Source: Paenibacillus sp. UNC499MF
GTDB lineage: Bacteria > Bacillota > Bacilli > Paenibacillales > NBRC-103111
Assembly (NCBI RefSeq): GCF_900107975.1
Contig: NZ_FNVF01000019.1
Coordinates: forward strand, 1 to 64,000
Direction: 5' to 3'
Length of the DNA: 64,000 nucleotides
The stretch's first letter is position 1; the number at the start of each line of letters is the position of its first letter. A model generated the notes under the pieces. The model was not told where the DNA came from. It was given only the letters and a program-made list of their open reading frames with translations, and ran no database searches. This document shows positions 28,903 to 38,777 of the stretch, one piece after another. The position numbers and the translations under genes are program-made.

Positions 28903-30180
28903 ATGCATGAAAGTGAATGGTTACCAAAAGCATTAACTAAACAAGATTTGTTGCAAATTTGTATGCTCTTTAATTTATCTATTGATGGATTTAGGAAAGA
29001 GAGCTTGTCAACACGGCCGGTGGAACAAATAAGACAGCTTGTAGCAGACTCTTTAAAACGAGGAATAGGAGCAAAAAAGCTAGAAAGAAGAAAGGTACCC
29101 ATACATAGCTTTTATAACCGCATTGCCGAGGATATTTTAGAGGAAAAAACTGAACTAAGAATGAACGATTTTAATCAGTTTGCATTACAACTGGAAACAG
29201 AAGAAAACATTCGTCCTTATCAGAAACTGGCTCTCATCTATGAATTGTTCAATCACGTGTATATGGAATATTACCATACAATAACAACCAATATTACGAG
29301 AAAACAGGATATTTTTCAAGGAATTTTAGAGTTTCAAGAAGAAGCAATGCTGGATCTTTTAATAAATGATGATGAATACCCATCGCATGCAGAGTATCTG
29401 ACGTTTATTAATAAACTTGGACTTATAGAAGAATATAGAAAAGCAGAAAAAGAGCTCGATAAAATGGCAAATCAAAAGATAAAGCTTTCTTATGTAATAA
29501 AACTCAACAGCATGGAAAGGTTGCTGCATTCTTTGGTGCTGTTGCCGCGGTATACTGAACTTGCGCCTTCGGTATTTAGACAGTATGTAAAGGAAAAAGA
29601 AAAATACAATGAGGGGTTTATTAATGAAATAAAAAAACAAACAGCTGCCGCAAGTGATCGGCTAGTGAAGGTAACGGATGAACTGCAAGATATAAAAACA
29701 CAGAGAAACAAATATAAGGAACAGATGAATGATTTAATCATTGAGATGGATAAATTTAAAGAAGAAATCAGGGCAAAGCACGATGAAATTAATGATCTGA
29801 AGAAAGAGGTAGCTTACGCAAAAGAAAGGCTAGCGGAGGCAGAGGTGAAAAAAGAACTTTTTGATGAACTTATTCCTGTCAATAACCACGCAATTATTAT
29901 AACGAATCACTCAGAGGAACGAATCAAGACTCTATTCACAAAACAACTTGTAACAAAAGCTGCATTTAACAAGCTTAAAAGTTCAGGTGAAATTAATACA
30001 TTAAAGAAGAAAACAATGTTTATTGACCGTTATTCATTTACAAACACGAAGGAATGGAACGAGCTACGAAATTATCTAACACAAAATCAATTTAAATTTG
30101 TTGAATATGCCGATTACATTGAGCTATTAAAACAGTACATTTTGTTTATAGAAGAAGCATATGCGGAGGAGTACTTATGA
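28903..30180 (+). CDS. Coiled-coil protein of an McrBC-like module
   Basis: The 425-residue protein has an N-terminal helical segment (LPKALTKQDLLQICMLFNLS), a mostly helical middle, and a long coiled coil at about residues 240-320 with charged heptads (KEEIRAKHDEINDLKKEV). The last 100 residues are mixed. I recognise no enzymatic motif. The start at 28903 has GGAGG seven bases upstream. Its stop overlaps the start of the McrB-type gene (ATGA), so it is part of one operon with it. It may be a recognition or scaffold subunit. Gene arrangements with coiled coils beside McrBC homologues have been described under the name CoCoNuTs; membership here is a guess. Confidence 0.7.
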   Translation: MHESEWLPKALTKQDLLQICMLFNLSIDGFRKESLSTRPVEQIRQLVADSLKRGIGAKKLERRKVPIHSFYNRIAEDILEEKTELRMNDFNQFALQLETEENIRPYQKLALIYELFNHVYMEYYHTITTNITRKQDIFQGILEFQEEAMLDLLINDDEYPSHAEYLTFINKLGLIEEYRKAEKELDKMANQKIKLSYVIKLNSMERLLHSLVLLPRYTELAPSVFRQYVKEKEKYNEGFINEIKKQTAAASDRLVKVTDELQDIKTQRNKYKEQMNDLIIEMDKFKEEIRAKHDEINDLKKEVAYAKERLAEAEVKKELFDELIPVNNHAIIITNHSEERIKTLFTKQLVTKAAFNKLKSSGEINTLKKKTMFIDRYSFTNTKEWNELRNYLTQNQFKFVEYADYIELLKQYILFIEEAYAEEYL

Positions 30181-32168
30181 ATACACAAGTAGAGCTCTTA
30201 AACGAGAAGGAAAAGCGAGAAATTAACAATTGCTACATTTTAGGGAGACTTGCGGATGATTTTGATTATGATTACATTCCCCCTTTAGGTGTAGAAAGAA
30301 AAAGCGTAACGAAAAGCCACAAGAATGAGAACACCAATGTTTTTTATTTGCAATCACTAAGTGAAGAGCCAAAAGCGTTCAGCCAAAGACTTGGAAAAGA
30401 TGAGAAGGAATGCTATGTGTCTTTTGATGACCGTAACGGCAGATATCTTCAAAGCATCAAATACTTTGAGCAGACAGATAAAATAAAATTTTTAAGAGAA
30501 CATTTAGAAGGTAAACTAATCCTATTTAAACCAAAGTTAAATGTTCGAAACGGTGGAGACATCCCATATCACTATAATTTTGAAATTGTATTTGTTTTTG
30601 ACGACAAATTTGAAGCCAATCATTATATTGCAGTACCCCAGGTTAAGAAAGGAATGCCAGCTGTACGATTTGAAAAGGCCCTTATGGAGCGTACTCCTAT
30701 CCAGCTTTCGGACTACCCAACCAGCATGGAAATTCCTGAGTTTATTTTATGTGATGGATATTTATACTATATTCCTATGCAGGATATCCTGGAAACGAGT
30801 CATCAGAACAGCATAACCTATTATGCAAAAAGACCAAAAGATATCCTGAAATTACCAATAAACGAGTTGTCTAATTTTTGGGACCAATTGAAGGCAACGT
30901 ATCGTGAGATTGGATTTATTTCAGATCTTTATGCAAGTTCTCTAAGGGACACTTTTAACTTAGTTGGAAAGCCCATTACGGATCAAGAGCAACCGATTAA
31001 AAAAGAGGAGAAAATACAAACTAATTCGCAGGCTTTGGAGCAAAAAGTAGAACAGGAACTAACGGAAGTTGATTTTATTGCACGGTTAAAATACTTTGCT
31101 CAAAAGGAAGATCTAGTGTACCGAGAGGAAGAAGCTCTTGTTAACTTTCATACAGCATTGAAAACATGTGATATAGCTGTTCTTGGCGGTATGAGCGGGA
31201 CTGGGAAAACACAGCTGGCGTTGCAGTATGCTAGAGCACTTGGCCTCAAAGAGGGAGAGAATTTACTCGTTGTACCAATTTCACCGTCTTATACTGAGCC
31301 TGCAGATATCTTAGGCTACTTGAATCACCAAATGGGCCTTTTTATGGAAAGCGAAACAGGACTAGTTTCCTTTTTGGAGAGGGCGAGTGGAGAACCAGAC
31401 GAATTATTTATGGTGCTGTTTGATGAAATGAATTTGGGCCAAGTAGAGCATTATTTTTCACCGTTTATCTCACTTTTGGAGATGCCTAGAGAGCAAAGAA
31501 TGCTAAGACTTTTCAGCAAAGATGCGGTGTGCCATAACCGTAAATTTAAGAAGGGCATTCCAATCAGAGACAATGTTCTTTTTGTGGGAACAGCCAACTT
31601 TGATGAAACAACAAAGGATTTCTCCAATCGTATGCTCGATCGAATGAATGTCATTTTCCTTGAAAAACTATCCTTTGGTGAAGCCTTTTTTGAGAAGGAA
31701 AGTAGTTATAATGAAGTGCAGAGGGGCAATAAAGATATTACCAGAAAGTTATACCGTGAAACATGGAAATCGAAAGGTTTTCATTTAGAAGAAACCGAAG
31801 TTGCTCTCTTAGACCGTCTTCATGAAGACTTACGAGGCGTAGATGCGCAGATTGGTGTTAGTTTTCGGGTGGCAAAAGGAATTGGAAACTATATAGAAAA
31901 TATTCCTGAAGATCAGGATGGTAATCCATTTATTACACGCAAAACAGCATTTGATTATCAAATCAAGCAGCGAATTTTAACGAAAATTCGCGGACACCGG
32001 GAACAAATTCAAGAACTTGTCGGTACTTTCGAGGGCGGAGTCTACCAGCAGGGACTCATTGCACGCCGCTTGCTTGAAGAGCGGAGTGGAGAGGATGAAT
32101 TTAAAAGCTCTCTAGACTTTTTGGAGCAAAAGGCGAAGGAGCTGACGAGGAACGGGTATGCACTTTAA
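30177..32168 (+). CDS. McrB-type AAA+ GTPase/ATPase
   Basis: The 663-residue protein carries a non-catalytic N-terminal region (about 1-290), then an AAA+ domain: Walker A in GGMSGTGKTQLA, Walker B in MVLFDEMNLGQVEHYF, which is the characteristic McrB form, and the sensor region FVGTANFDETTKDFSNRMLDR. In McrBC the GTPase ring drives the McrC nuclease along DNA. The start overlaps the coiled-coil gene and the end overlaps the nuclease gene by 11 bases, so production is tightly coupled. Base composition is AT-rich as in the rest of this block. Confidence 0.87.
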   Translation: MNTQVELLNEKEKREINNCYILGRLADDFDYDYIPPLGVERKSVTKSHKNENTNVFYLQSLSEEPKAFSQRLGKDEKECYVSFDDRNGRYLQSIKYFEQTDKIKFLREHLEGKLILFKPKLNVRNGGDIPYHYNFEIVFVFDDKFEANHYIAVPQVKKGMPAVRFEKALMERTPIQLSDYPTSMEIPEFILCDGYLYYIPMQDILETSHQNSITYYAKRPKDILKLPINELSNFWDQLKATYREIGFISDLYASSLRDTFNLVGKPITDQEQPIKKEEKIQTNSQALEQKVEQELTEVDFIARLKYFAQKEDLVYREEEALVNFHTALKTCDIAVLGGMSGTGKTQLALQYARALGLKEGENLLVVPISPSYTEPADILGYLNHQMGLFMESETGLVSFLERASGEPDELFMVLFDEMNLGQVEHYFSPFISLLEMPREQRMLRLFSKDAVCHNRKFKKGIPIRDNVLFVGTANFDETTKDFSNRMLDRMNVIFLEKLSFGEAFFEKESSYNEVQRGNKDITRKLYRETWKSKGFHLEETEVALLDRLHEDLRGVDAQIGVSFRVAKGIGNYIENIPEDQDGNPFITRKTAFDYQIKQRILTKIRGHREQIQELVGTFEGGVYQQGLIARRLLEERSGEDEFKSSLDFLEQKAKELTRNGYAL

Positions 32169-34008
32169 TGCAGAAGAATTACCATTTGTGCTTGAATTTT
32201 TTACCGACAAGTCAAGATTCAACACAAAAAGCGTAAAGGAGTTTTGGATACGGAATCAAGTTTCTCCTGGATCGATCCGGGATTTGGTGTTGGTCAAGGA
32301 AAACATTCCAATTGGTGTAAGGCTTTATACAAAAGAGGGCGCTGAGAAAGATTTAAACGCCAAAGTAGTAATTCAAACGAGCACATATGATGAAAATGGA
32401 AAACAAATTGATATCCAGGTTCCCTTGTCTAATAAAGACGATGAAGAGTTCATTTTTGAGTATGAAGATAAGAAAGATAAGACTAACAAAGGTAAAGAGT
32501 TTCCATGGCGTTTAGGAGTATATTTTTTTGATGTTTATTATGGTGGGTATGTGTATTCTTCAGGTATTAATGTGGCTCCAATTCATGTTACAGCAGAGCA
32601 GGTGCAGCGTATGCACTTGCTCTTAGAGCAGGAGATTGAGGGAATTTGTTATGATCTCATTTATACGTCTAAATCTACAAGTAACGAATTTGAATTTTTA
32701 AAAATGAAATCCTATTACGATTATGTACTAAGGCTGATAAATGAGAAAGATAAAATAATCGGATCCTTAATACAAATCGAACGAAATCTAAAAAATCAAG
32801 TCATAACCCAGTACAAGACAGGGACATATCAAATGAAGATTGACCATATTAGTTTGCGGTGGAAAGAGGTTCGCGGCTCATCATTCGAACTAAACAAGCG
32901 AAAAGTGTTAAGTTATGATACGCCGCAAAACCGTTGGTTAAAGCACGTGCTTCTTTCCTGGCGTAATGAACTGCACAATATAGTAGAAACTATAGAAGCA
33001 GACTGGAAACAAAAAATGCTAACTATCGGCTCTAAGGAAGAGCAACGCAAGCAGAGTGAAAAGAGAATAGATACCTTTTATAATGCGCGTGAAATCTCAA
33101 AGGCATCTAAAGATTCTATGAAGTCTCAGTTTTATAGGCTAGAAGAAGATATTATAAAGATGCGCCGTGAACTCAGTGTGCTTCAAAGATGGAGTCAACT
33201 GGTGAAAAATATGATTGGGCGCTTTTCATTTATGCTCTACTCCACCGAACTGAGCGGGGTGAAACGAGGTTGGAGAAAACCATCCATGAAAGACCCAAAT
33301 TACCGAAAAATCAGTGATTTATATGAAGAAGGTAGCAAGGTACTGCGGGGAGAAACCTCGGCAAAACATGTTGTTCCTATTCTAAAACCTACATGGAAAA
33401 TTTATGAGCAGTTTGTTTATTTTCAGGTAGTTAATATGCTGAGGAAACAAGGCTACAGCGTAATAAACCACCATGATATGGAGAGAGTTAGAAATTTGGA
33501 ATCTGGGTTTTGCGTCGAACTTGAAAACGAATCTACAATCATTCATGTCTGGTATGACAAAGTTGTCCAGCTCAGAGTGGATGCGGAAAATTCCGGTGAT
33601 CTTTTCTATTCGTCACAGCAACTTATTCAGCCGGATATCCGGATTGATTTATATAAAAAAAGTAAGAAAAACATGTTTATTGCGAGTCTCGCACTCGATG
33701 CTAAACACCGTAAGTATAAATCGCTTCACAATGCTAATTTCACAAGCATTGTTTATACCCAGCTTTCAAAGTATCAAAGTATTTTTTATTCTGGTGAGTA
33801 TAGTGCGCAGGGCAGGAGAAGAAGTGTTGTTCACTATGTGATCTGCGTTTATTCGCGAGATAACGATGCTCATGTAAAACAGGAAGTGCTCCCGCATGTA
33901 TTTATCCAACTTTTCCCTGACATTGACCAAGATCAAATGATTGGTTACGAAGAACTGAGTTATGAGCTTTCTCAATGGCTAGAGGAGACGAAAAATATAA
34001 TTCCTTAA
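32158..34008 (+). CDS. DUF2357/McrC-like nuclease
   Basis: The 616-residue protein has an N-terminal DUF2357-like part and a C-terminal PD-(D/E)XK nuclease core resembling McrC: LIQPDIRIDLY supplies the Asp and LALDAKHRKY the (D/E)xK. Between them lies a helical region (about 190-370) with many charged residues. In McrBC-type restriction the nuclease partner cuts modified or foreign DNA when driven by the GTPase. It overlaps the upstream McrB-type gene by 11 bases and a short frame at its own end. Confidence 0.82.
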   Translation: MHFNAEELPFVLEFFTDKSRFNTKSVKEFWIRNQVSPGSIRDLVLVKENIPIGVRLYTKEGAEKDLNAKVVIQTSTYDENGKQIDIQVPLSNKDDEEFIFEYEDKKDKTNKGKEFPWRLGVYFFDVYYGGYVYSSGINVAPIHVTAEQVQRMHLLLEQEIEGICYDLIYTSKSTSNEFEFLKMKSYYDYVLRLINEKDKIIGSLIQIERNLKNQVITQYKTGTYQMKIDHISLRWKEVRGSSFELNKRKVLSYDTPQNRWLKHVLLSWRNELHNIVETIEADWKQKMLTIGSKEEQRKQSEKRIDTFYNAREISKASKDSMKSQFYRLEEDIIKMRRELSVLQRWSQLVKNMIGRFSFMLYSTELSGVKRGWRKPSMKDPNYRKISDLYEEGSKVLRGETSAKHVVPILKPTWKIYEQFVYFQVVNMLRKQGYSVINHHDMERVRNLESGFCVELENESTIIHVWYDKVVQLRVDAENSGDLFYSSQQLIQPDIRIDLYKKSKKNMFIASLALDAKHRKYKSLHNANFTSIVYTQLSKYQSIFYSGEYSAQGRRRSVVHYVICVYSRDNDAHVKQEVLPHVFIQLFPDIDQDQMIGYEELSYELSQWLEETKNIIP

Positions 34009-34151
34009 AAAAGCAATTATCCGTATTAAAGCATGAGCTTGACTATGTCAGTAACATAGATGCAAATGATGGATGGGTAATCCAAATGGTCATCGTGGAT
34101 GTGATAATGGTATGCATCAATAATAAGCCTAAGATTGAGGATACTAAATAA
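33975..34151 (+). CDS. Short frame overlapping the end of the DUF2357 gene
   Basis: An ATG-started frame of 58 residues (MARGDEKYNSLKKQLSVLKH...) overlaps the last 34 bases of the nuclease gene in another phase and runs 143 bases past it. Its N-terminal half is a charged helix, its second half hydrophobic (VIQMVIVDVIMVCI). The ribosome binding site is weak. It may be a small fourth subunit or the 5' remnant of a larger gene; no family recognised. Confidence 0.4.
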   Translation: MARGDEKYNSLKKQLSVLKHELDYVSNIDANDGWVIQMVIVDVIMVCINNKPKIEDTK

Positions 34152-34815
34152 TTGAGATTAAACAAATGTCCCGCTTTAAGCAAAGCCTCCCCGACGGAAC
34201 TTCCCGTACCGGTAACGCTGTGTAATAATCTTCTCAATCATCCGGTAGATCTCAAGCAAATCCTCCATATGGCAGATCGTCGGCGTTCGCGGGTGAAATC
34301 CGTCAATCAGGTCAATACTTCTACTACCGAAAGGGCTGACCGTAGAGCTTAAACTAAGTATGAGATTTCTGGGACGGACAGTACAGGGAAGGGCTGGAAG
34401 CCAAGTACTCTGCATTAATGCTGGAATTATAGTTCTAGTGGTTGCCCTACAGCGTGTTTCCTTGGTCTATTTATATTGAAGATGATGTAAAAAACTGTTA
34501 ATCAGAAGTAGCAGGCGCTAAGGTTTAAAAGTGAGGAACCTGATCACTGAAAAGGCGTGGAGTCTTGCTCCAAGCCTTTTTGTTGTCGTGCTATGCTCTT
34601 CGAAAATGCTTACCTATTATCCTCTAGTTTGTCCGTGAATGACATAACATAAGAAGCGGGAAGATTAACTATTCTTGTAAGGACGGCTTGCTGACCGGGC
34701 AGCCTCCTGTTGTTCAAGGACTTCGATGTAGTTTTCAAGAATCTTGCCGCTTCCGGCATTATCAATGGCTCTAAATCCACAAAGAGGAACTCTCCACTCC
34801 CCTTTTTCCTACAAC
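34152..34815. other. Intergenic stretch with a terminator-like hairpin
   Basis: No supported gene. A hairpin AAAGGC...GCCTTTTT with an inner GTGGAG/CTCCAA stem lies at 34550-34581 on the plus strand and may end the McrBC-like operon. A minus-strand frame at 34176-34415 contains a protein-like stretch (MEDLLEIYRMIEKII) and may be a gene remnant. Confidence 0.45.
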
Positions 34816-34846
34816 AAAAGAACCTACCTATAAGGTAGGTTCTTTT
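34816..34846 (-). terminator. Flagellin gene terminator
   Basis: On the minus strand AAAAGAACCTACC pairs with GGTAGGTTCTTTT around a short TTAT-type loop. It lies directly after the flagellin stop codon. Confidence 0.88.
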
Positions 34847-34848
34847 CA

Positions 34849-36648
34849 CTATTTAAGTAACTGCAACACCGCTTGTGGATGCTGATTGGCCTGGGCCAAC
34901 ATCGTTTGGGCCGCTTGCATAAGCATATTGGATTTTGTCATAGTCGACATTTCCTTGGCCATGTCTGCGTCACGAATACGGGATTCGGCCGCTATTTGAT
35001 TTCCGGCAGAATTATTCACGTTGTTTAAGGTATGTTCCATACGGTTTTGCAGTGCGCCATACATCGCCCGATAGTGCAGAACTTTTTCAATGGCTCCATC
35101 CGCTTTGGCTAATGCTTGTTCAGGTATGGATGGTGGGAGCAGCCCTAAATCCTTGATGCCCAATCCCTGTGTGCCCACATTGAAAAGGGGGATAACAAGG
35201 GTCTCGTCTTTGTTAGCTCCAGCTTGAATGGTAAGTTTTGGCGGGAGATAGTCGATATCCGTGATGTCTGTATTCACGGTGGTTTCAATATGTTTAGTTT
35301 CGACAGTTTCTTGCGTTTGTTCAAACGGTTCATAATTTAATGAAAACGGGCCATATGTAAAGGCAAAAGTCACACTAGACCCGCTAGGTACATTTAGCTG
35401 CCAATTAAAATTTACTTGGGGCTGTCCTGCCGCGGGGTTATCTATGGAAAGCTCTGTCGGCGATAAAGATCCAAGCGGAAACTGAATGCCTGCGTTAGCT
35501 TCTGTCCCCGTCGTGGTAAAGGAACTGCCTCCGGGTGGACTTATTACGGTATGGCCATTAGGCAACGGGCTTCCACCGGCACCCGTGATAACTGAATTTG
35601 CTGGGGGGTTAACTATATTACTTAGATTAATATTCATGTTGAATGAATCTTTATTAGTGATTTCATATCTGATTTCCATCGAGTTATCGGCTAAAAGAGT
35701 CCTGTATCTTAGAATGGACAGGTTTGTACCGGGAAACCACATATGATCCCAAGCGGGATCACTGCCTTCGTTGCTGCGGCTTGTATATACAACTTCCCAT
35801 GAACTTCCGTTAACTTCAATATCCTCCAGCATCGTACCGTATGCTTCGCCAAAATGTCTCGGTCCAAAATAGGTTTTATTCATGCCGTGAGAGTACCAGT
35901 AGGCCGGTTTGGAAAACTCAGGATCGTTCACAGCGGTCAGCGATTCATAAACAGTCTTATTGGTGTCTGTTTTGGTTGTGGTTAGCGTGTCAACATTATA
36001 TTCATTGAATGCTTCTGTTCCATCCGGTAAAACAAGAGGTGTAATATTGTTCGTATTTAAGAAGGTATGGGTCGTTTCGGATGTATCGGAACTACTGATC
36101 ACATGCTTTGCTTCATCCGGTGTTCCTCTTGGTTTGTATACGATATTTTTGTTTGTGGAAGATACCGGTGGTGGGTCACTTGCCGAAAAAGTACTGCTGC
36201 TGCTTGAACGATCAGCCAAAATCTTATAATCATTTCTTGCTAACAAGTTCATCGTATTGAATGAGGTTTTCTTTGAAAGACTTTCGATTTCATCCGTAAG
36301 CTGATGGATTTCCGTGTCAATTTTTCGCCGGTCTTCATCGGTAAGGGGATCATTTAATCCACGAATGGTCAGTTCCCTTTGTCTTTGTAAAATGTCCGTT
36401 ATCTCTTGTAAACCGCCCTCTGCGGTTTGAATAAGCGAAATGCCATCCTGAACGTTTCTGGATGCCTGATATAACCCTCTGATTTGTGCCCTCATTTTTT
36501 CGGATATAGCCAACCCGGCAGCATCGTCAGAAGCTTTATTGATTCGTAACCCCGAAGAAAGTTTTTCCAGACTACTCGAACTTGCTTTAGAATTTTTTTG
36601 CAGCGTATTATTTATCCTATAAGCAGGTATATTGTGGGATATTTTCAT
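34849..36648 (-). CDS. Flagellin with a large, unusual central domain
   Basis: Flagellin forms the flagellar filament after export. The N-terminal helical domain is classic (LEKLSSGLRINKASDDAAGLAIS, residues 27-49; SLIQTAEGGLQEI), as is the C-terminal one (LNNVNNSAGNQIAAESRIRDADMAKEM to the end). Between them, residues about 145-510 are a 365-residue insert, probably beta-rich, with aromatic-rich stretches such as SKPAYWYSHGMNKTYFGPR and WDHMWFPGTN. I see no HExxH metalloprotease motif. Total length of 599 residues is about twice that of a minimal flagellin. No other flagellar gene is near, so it is a solitary copy beside a defence block. Confidence 0.88.
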   Translation of the reverse strand: MKISHNIPAYRINNTLQKNSKASSSSLEKLSSGLRINKASDDAAGLAISEKMRAQIRGLYQASRNVQDGISLIQTAEGGLQEITDILQRQRELTIRGLNDPLTDEDRRKIDTEIHQLTDEIESLSKKTSFNTMNLLARNDYKILADRSSSSSTFSASDPPPVSSTNKNIVYKPRGTPDEAKHVISSSDTSETTHTFLNTNNITPLVLPDGTEAFNEYNVDTLTTTKTDTNKTVYESLTAVNDPEFSKPAYWYSHGMNKTYFGPRHFGEAYGTMLEDIEVNGSSWEVVYTSRSNEGSDPAWDHMWFPGTNLSILRYRTLLADNSMEIRYEITNKDSFNMNINLSNIVNPPANSVITGAGGSPLPNGHTVISPPGGSSFTTTGTEANAGIQFPLGSLSPTELSIDNPAAGQPQVNFNWQLNVPSGSSVTFAFTYGPFSLNYEPFEQTQETVETKHIETTVNTDITDIDYLPPKLTIQAGANKDETLVIPLFNVGTQGLGIKDLGLLPPSIPEQALAKADGAIEKVLHYRAMYGALQNRMEHTLNNVNNSAGNQIAAESRIRDADMAKEMSTMTKSNMLMQAAQTMLAQANQHPQAVLQLLK

Positions 36649-37042
36649 TTTTCATACCTCTATACCAATGATGTGATAGGATTATTTTACCATGACTATA
36701 GATCTAGCGTACATAAAGTTAACATAAAAGTTTACATAACAGGGCCTGCAAAATTCAGTTCAGAGTGTTAAAGGAATTACGAGAGTAACTCGGCTATAAT
36801 GGGGAAGGCTGATTATGCGTCTATTGTCCTGCATCCGTCCAGGGTGGAAGTCATAGGACTGAGAAAGTCTATTAAGCTCTATATGATTTTGAATTGTTTT
36901 GCAAACAGTCACAGGATTAAATGTTCATTTCTTTTATAACTAAACATTCTCTAACGTTTGATTCATTATACTAGCTATAATTGTTACAGCCGGAGCCCGC
37001 AGGTGATTCCAGGATAAAAGCCAGTGTGGCGGGAGGAGATAA
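36649..37042. other. Intergenic stretch between divergent genes
   Basis: AT-rich region holding the control sequences of the flagellin gene (minus strand) and of the helical-repeat protein gene (plus strand). I could not place a convincing sigma-D or sigma-A promoter. A TATAAT at 36796-36801 has no matching -35 at normal spacing. Confidence 0.4.
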
Positions 37043-38305
37043 ATGCACATTCAAAAGTTTCGCTACGAATTAACCCGCGGGTTAGGAAGCATTATTCTCT
37101 ATCTGAAAGAGAACCCCGCGCTCACTTATCGGCATCTGGATGCTATAACGGATGCTTGTATTCGGAACACCGCGTACGACCCCCAATGTGATGGAAGCAG
37201 AGAAGCCTATCTATGGGAGGTCATTCAGCTCTCCAAGGCCTCCCCTATTTTACAGGAACGAATTCTCGATGCTTTGGGAGGTAAAGTAAACGGGTGGAAC
37301 CTCCTGCAAGTGTATCGATTAGCGAAAATCTTTGCTTCCCACGGCAATGCGGCAGCGGTAGATACCATGAAAAGAGGATTCCGTTACGATGAAGAATGGA
37401 ATTGTTTCATAGGTGGGGAAGAGATTATTGAGGCCGGGGGAGCACAAGGTTTTTTGTTTGTGGCAAAGGAGATCGGCAAGAAGATATTGTCTTCCGAATA
37501 CGAAGGGAATACTTTCATTTGGGAATCCGCCAAGGAGTTATTAGGCGAGGAAAAGGCAGCGGCTCTCCTGGTAGAGTCCGCGAAGGACGAAAGAATTAAG
37601 GCTTTTTATCAATCAGTGCTCCCGGACGAGGGTGACTACTCTTTGTCAAACGGCCGAAAGGCTCTTCCCTATGAGGAATTGAAGTCCGAAAAAGCCCGGT
37701 ACCCTTACATTAGATGGGGTATGTGTGCGTCTAAGGAAGACTTGTTCAAAGCTGCCGATGACTTATTGAAAGAAGAGCATCCGAAGAAGCTGGAAGCTTA
37801 TTTGTCTATATTCGTTAATGTGGCTTTTCCGCTTGATCCGCAAAAAATTATAGATCTGGCACAATCCCAAAATAAACGTCTGCGTTCAGCAGCCATTCGT
37901 GCACTTCGCAATCTGAAGAACGAGCGTATCCATCGGCTTGCCGTCCAACTGATCTGTCAACGGGAGACAGAGATAGAGGCACTGGAACTATTCACTTTAA
38001 ATTATGAGGAGAATGATCTGCCTCTATTGGAGAGTATTGCTTTTAAGAAGCACAACAAGCACTCGTTTCATAACATGGAGTTGGATATGGTCAACATTTT
38101 TGAGAACCATCCTACTGCATCGTGCCAAAAGATCATGATTGAACTGTACAAAAAAGGATTTTGCTCCCTTTGCAGACGGTGGGCTGTAGAAATTATGCTG
38201 GCCAATCACATGCTGCCTGCCGCTTTGCGGGATGAAATCCAGTACGATTGCAATCCGGATATTCGGGAGCTTTGGATGAAAAGCGCGAGCGCCGGGCTTC
38301 CCTAG
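37043..38305 (+). CDS. Helical-repeat (HEAT-like) protein of unknown function
   Basis: The 420-residue protein is helical throughout. Residues 265-320 look like HEAT-type repeats (NKRLRSAAIRALRNLKNERI), which usually serve as protein-binding scaffolds. No signal peptide, membrane span or catalytic motif is visible. A good GGGAGGAG lies six bases before the ATG. The neighbours give no functional hint. I do not recognise a named family. Confidence 0.7.
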   Translation: MHIQKFRYELTRGLGSIILYLKENPALTYRHLDAITDACIRNTAYDPQCDGSREAYLWEVIQLSKASPILQERILDALGGKVNGWNLLQVYRLAKIFASHGNAAAVDTMKRGFRYDEEWNCFIGGEEIIEAGGAQGFLFVAKEIGKKILSSEYEGNTFIWESAKELLGEEKAAALLVESAKDERIKAFYQSVLPDEGDYSLSNGRKALPYEELKSEKARYPYIRWGMCASKEDLFKAADDLLKEEHPKKLEAYLSIFVNVAFPLDPQKIIDLAQSQNKRLRSAAIRALRNLKNERIHRLAVQLICQRETEIEALELFTLNYEENDLPLLESIAFKKHNKHSFHNMELDMVNIFENHPTASCQKIMIELYKKGFCSLCRRWAVEIMLANHMLPAALRDEIQYDCNPDIRELWMKSASAGLP

Positions 38306-38318
38306 CCGACGCCTGCGC

Positions 38319-38606
38319 TTATTTTCTTCTGTAGAACTTTTCCCAATCGTTTATAACTTCCGCGTGTGTCAATAATTGTTCTCTTAGCCACTGGAATGTT
38401 TTCCATTCATGTAACGCCTGCCGCTTAGTTTTATAAAAGCGATAGTCGCAAATATTCCAGGGACAGTACAATTTCCGGTACCACTTTCCGTTTTGAACGT
38501 CGCCTTTAAAGCGGCGTACCGCTTTGCCGGCCTGCCTTTTGGTCCAACCGGTGCTTAGGTGCTGTTGGTCTTTAAATACCGGCGACTTTTTTACACTTCT
38601 GCTCAT
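38319..38606 (-). CDS. Small basic SRS-type protein of unknown function
   Basis: The 95-residue protein begins MSRSVKKSPVFKD and has KRQAGKAVRRFKGDV and YCPWNICDYRFYKTK, a pattern seen in small uncharacterised proteins of Bacillales and their phages. It is rich in K, R and W. I placed the start at the SRS motif (38606), with AGGAGGAG 14 bases upstream, which is somewhat far; the frame is open to 38687 with a TTG start. It converges on the helical-repeat gene. Confidence 0.6.
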   Translation of the reverse strand: MSRSVKKSPVFKDQQHLSTGWTKRQAGKAVRRFKGDVQNGKWYRKLYCPWNICDYRFYKTKRQALHEWKTFQWLREQLLTHAEVINDWEKFYRRK

Positions 38607-38777
38607 TGGGCTCTCTAACTCCTCCTTTTGGGAAGCTAGAGACCGTCTAATATTTTCATAGTTCACCCCGGCGTTTGAGTTATTCAATCCGTAGATATAA
38701 ACGGATTCGATACAGGAAAAGTTACTTTTTAAGGAAAAGAAATAGTAAATATATACATAATCAGGAGGATTAATTTT

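Noticed and set aside
24460-34200. Prophage or integrative element
   Set aside because: The region is AT-rich and holds defence genes, but I see no integrase, transposase, structural phage genes or tRNA attachment site.
34176-34415. Minus-strand frame with a protein-like stretch
   Set aside because: No ribosome binding site and only part of the frame looks coding; mentioned as a possible remnant in the intergenic entry instead.
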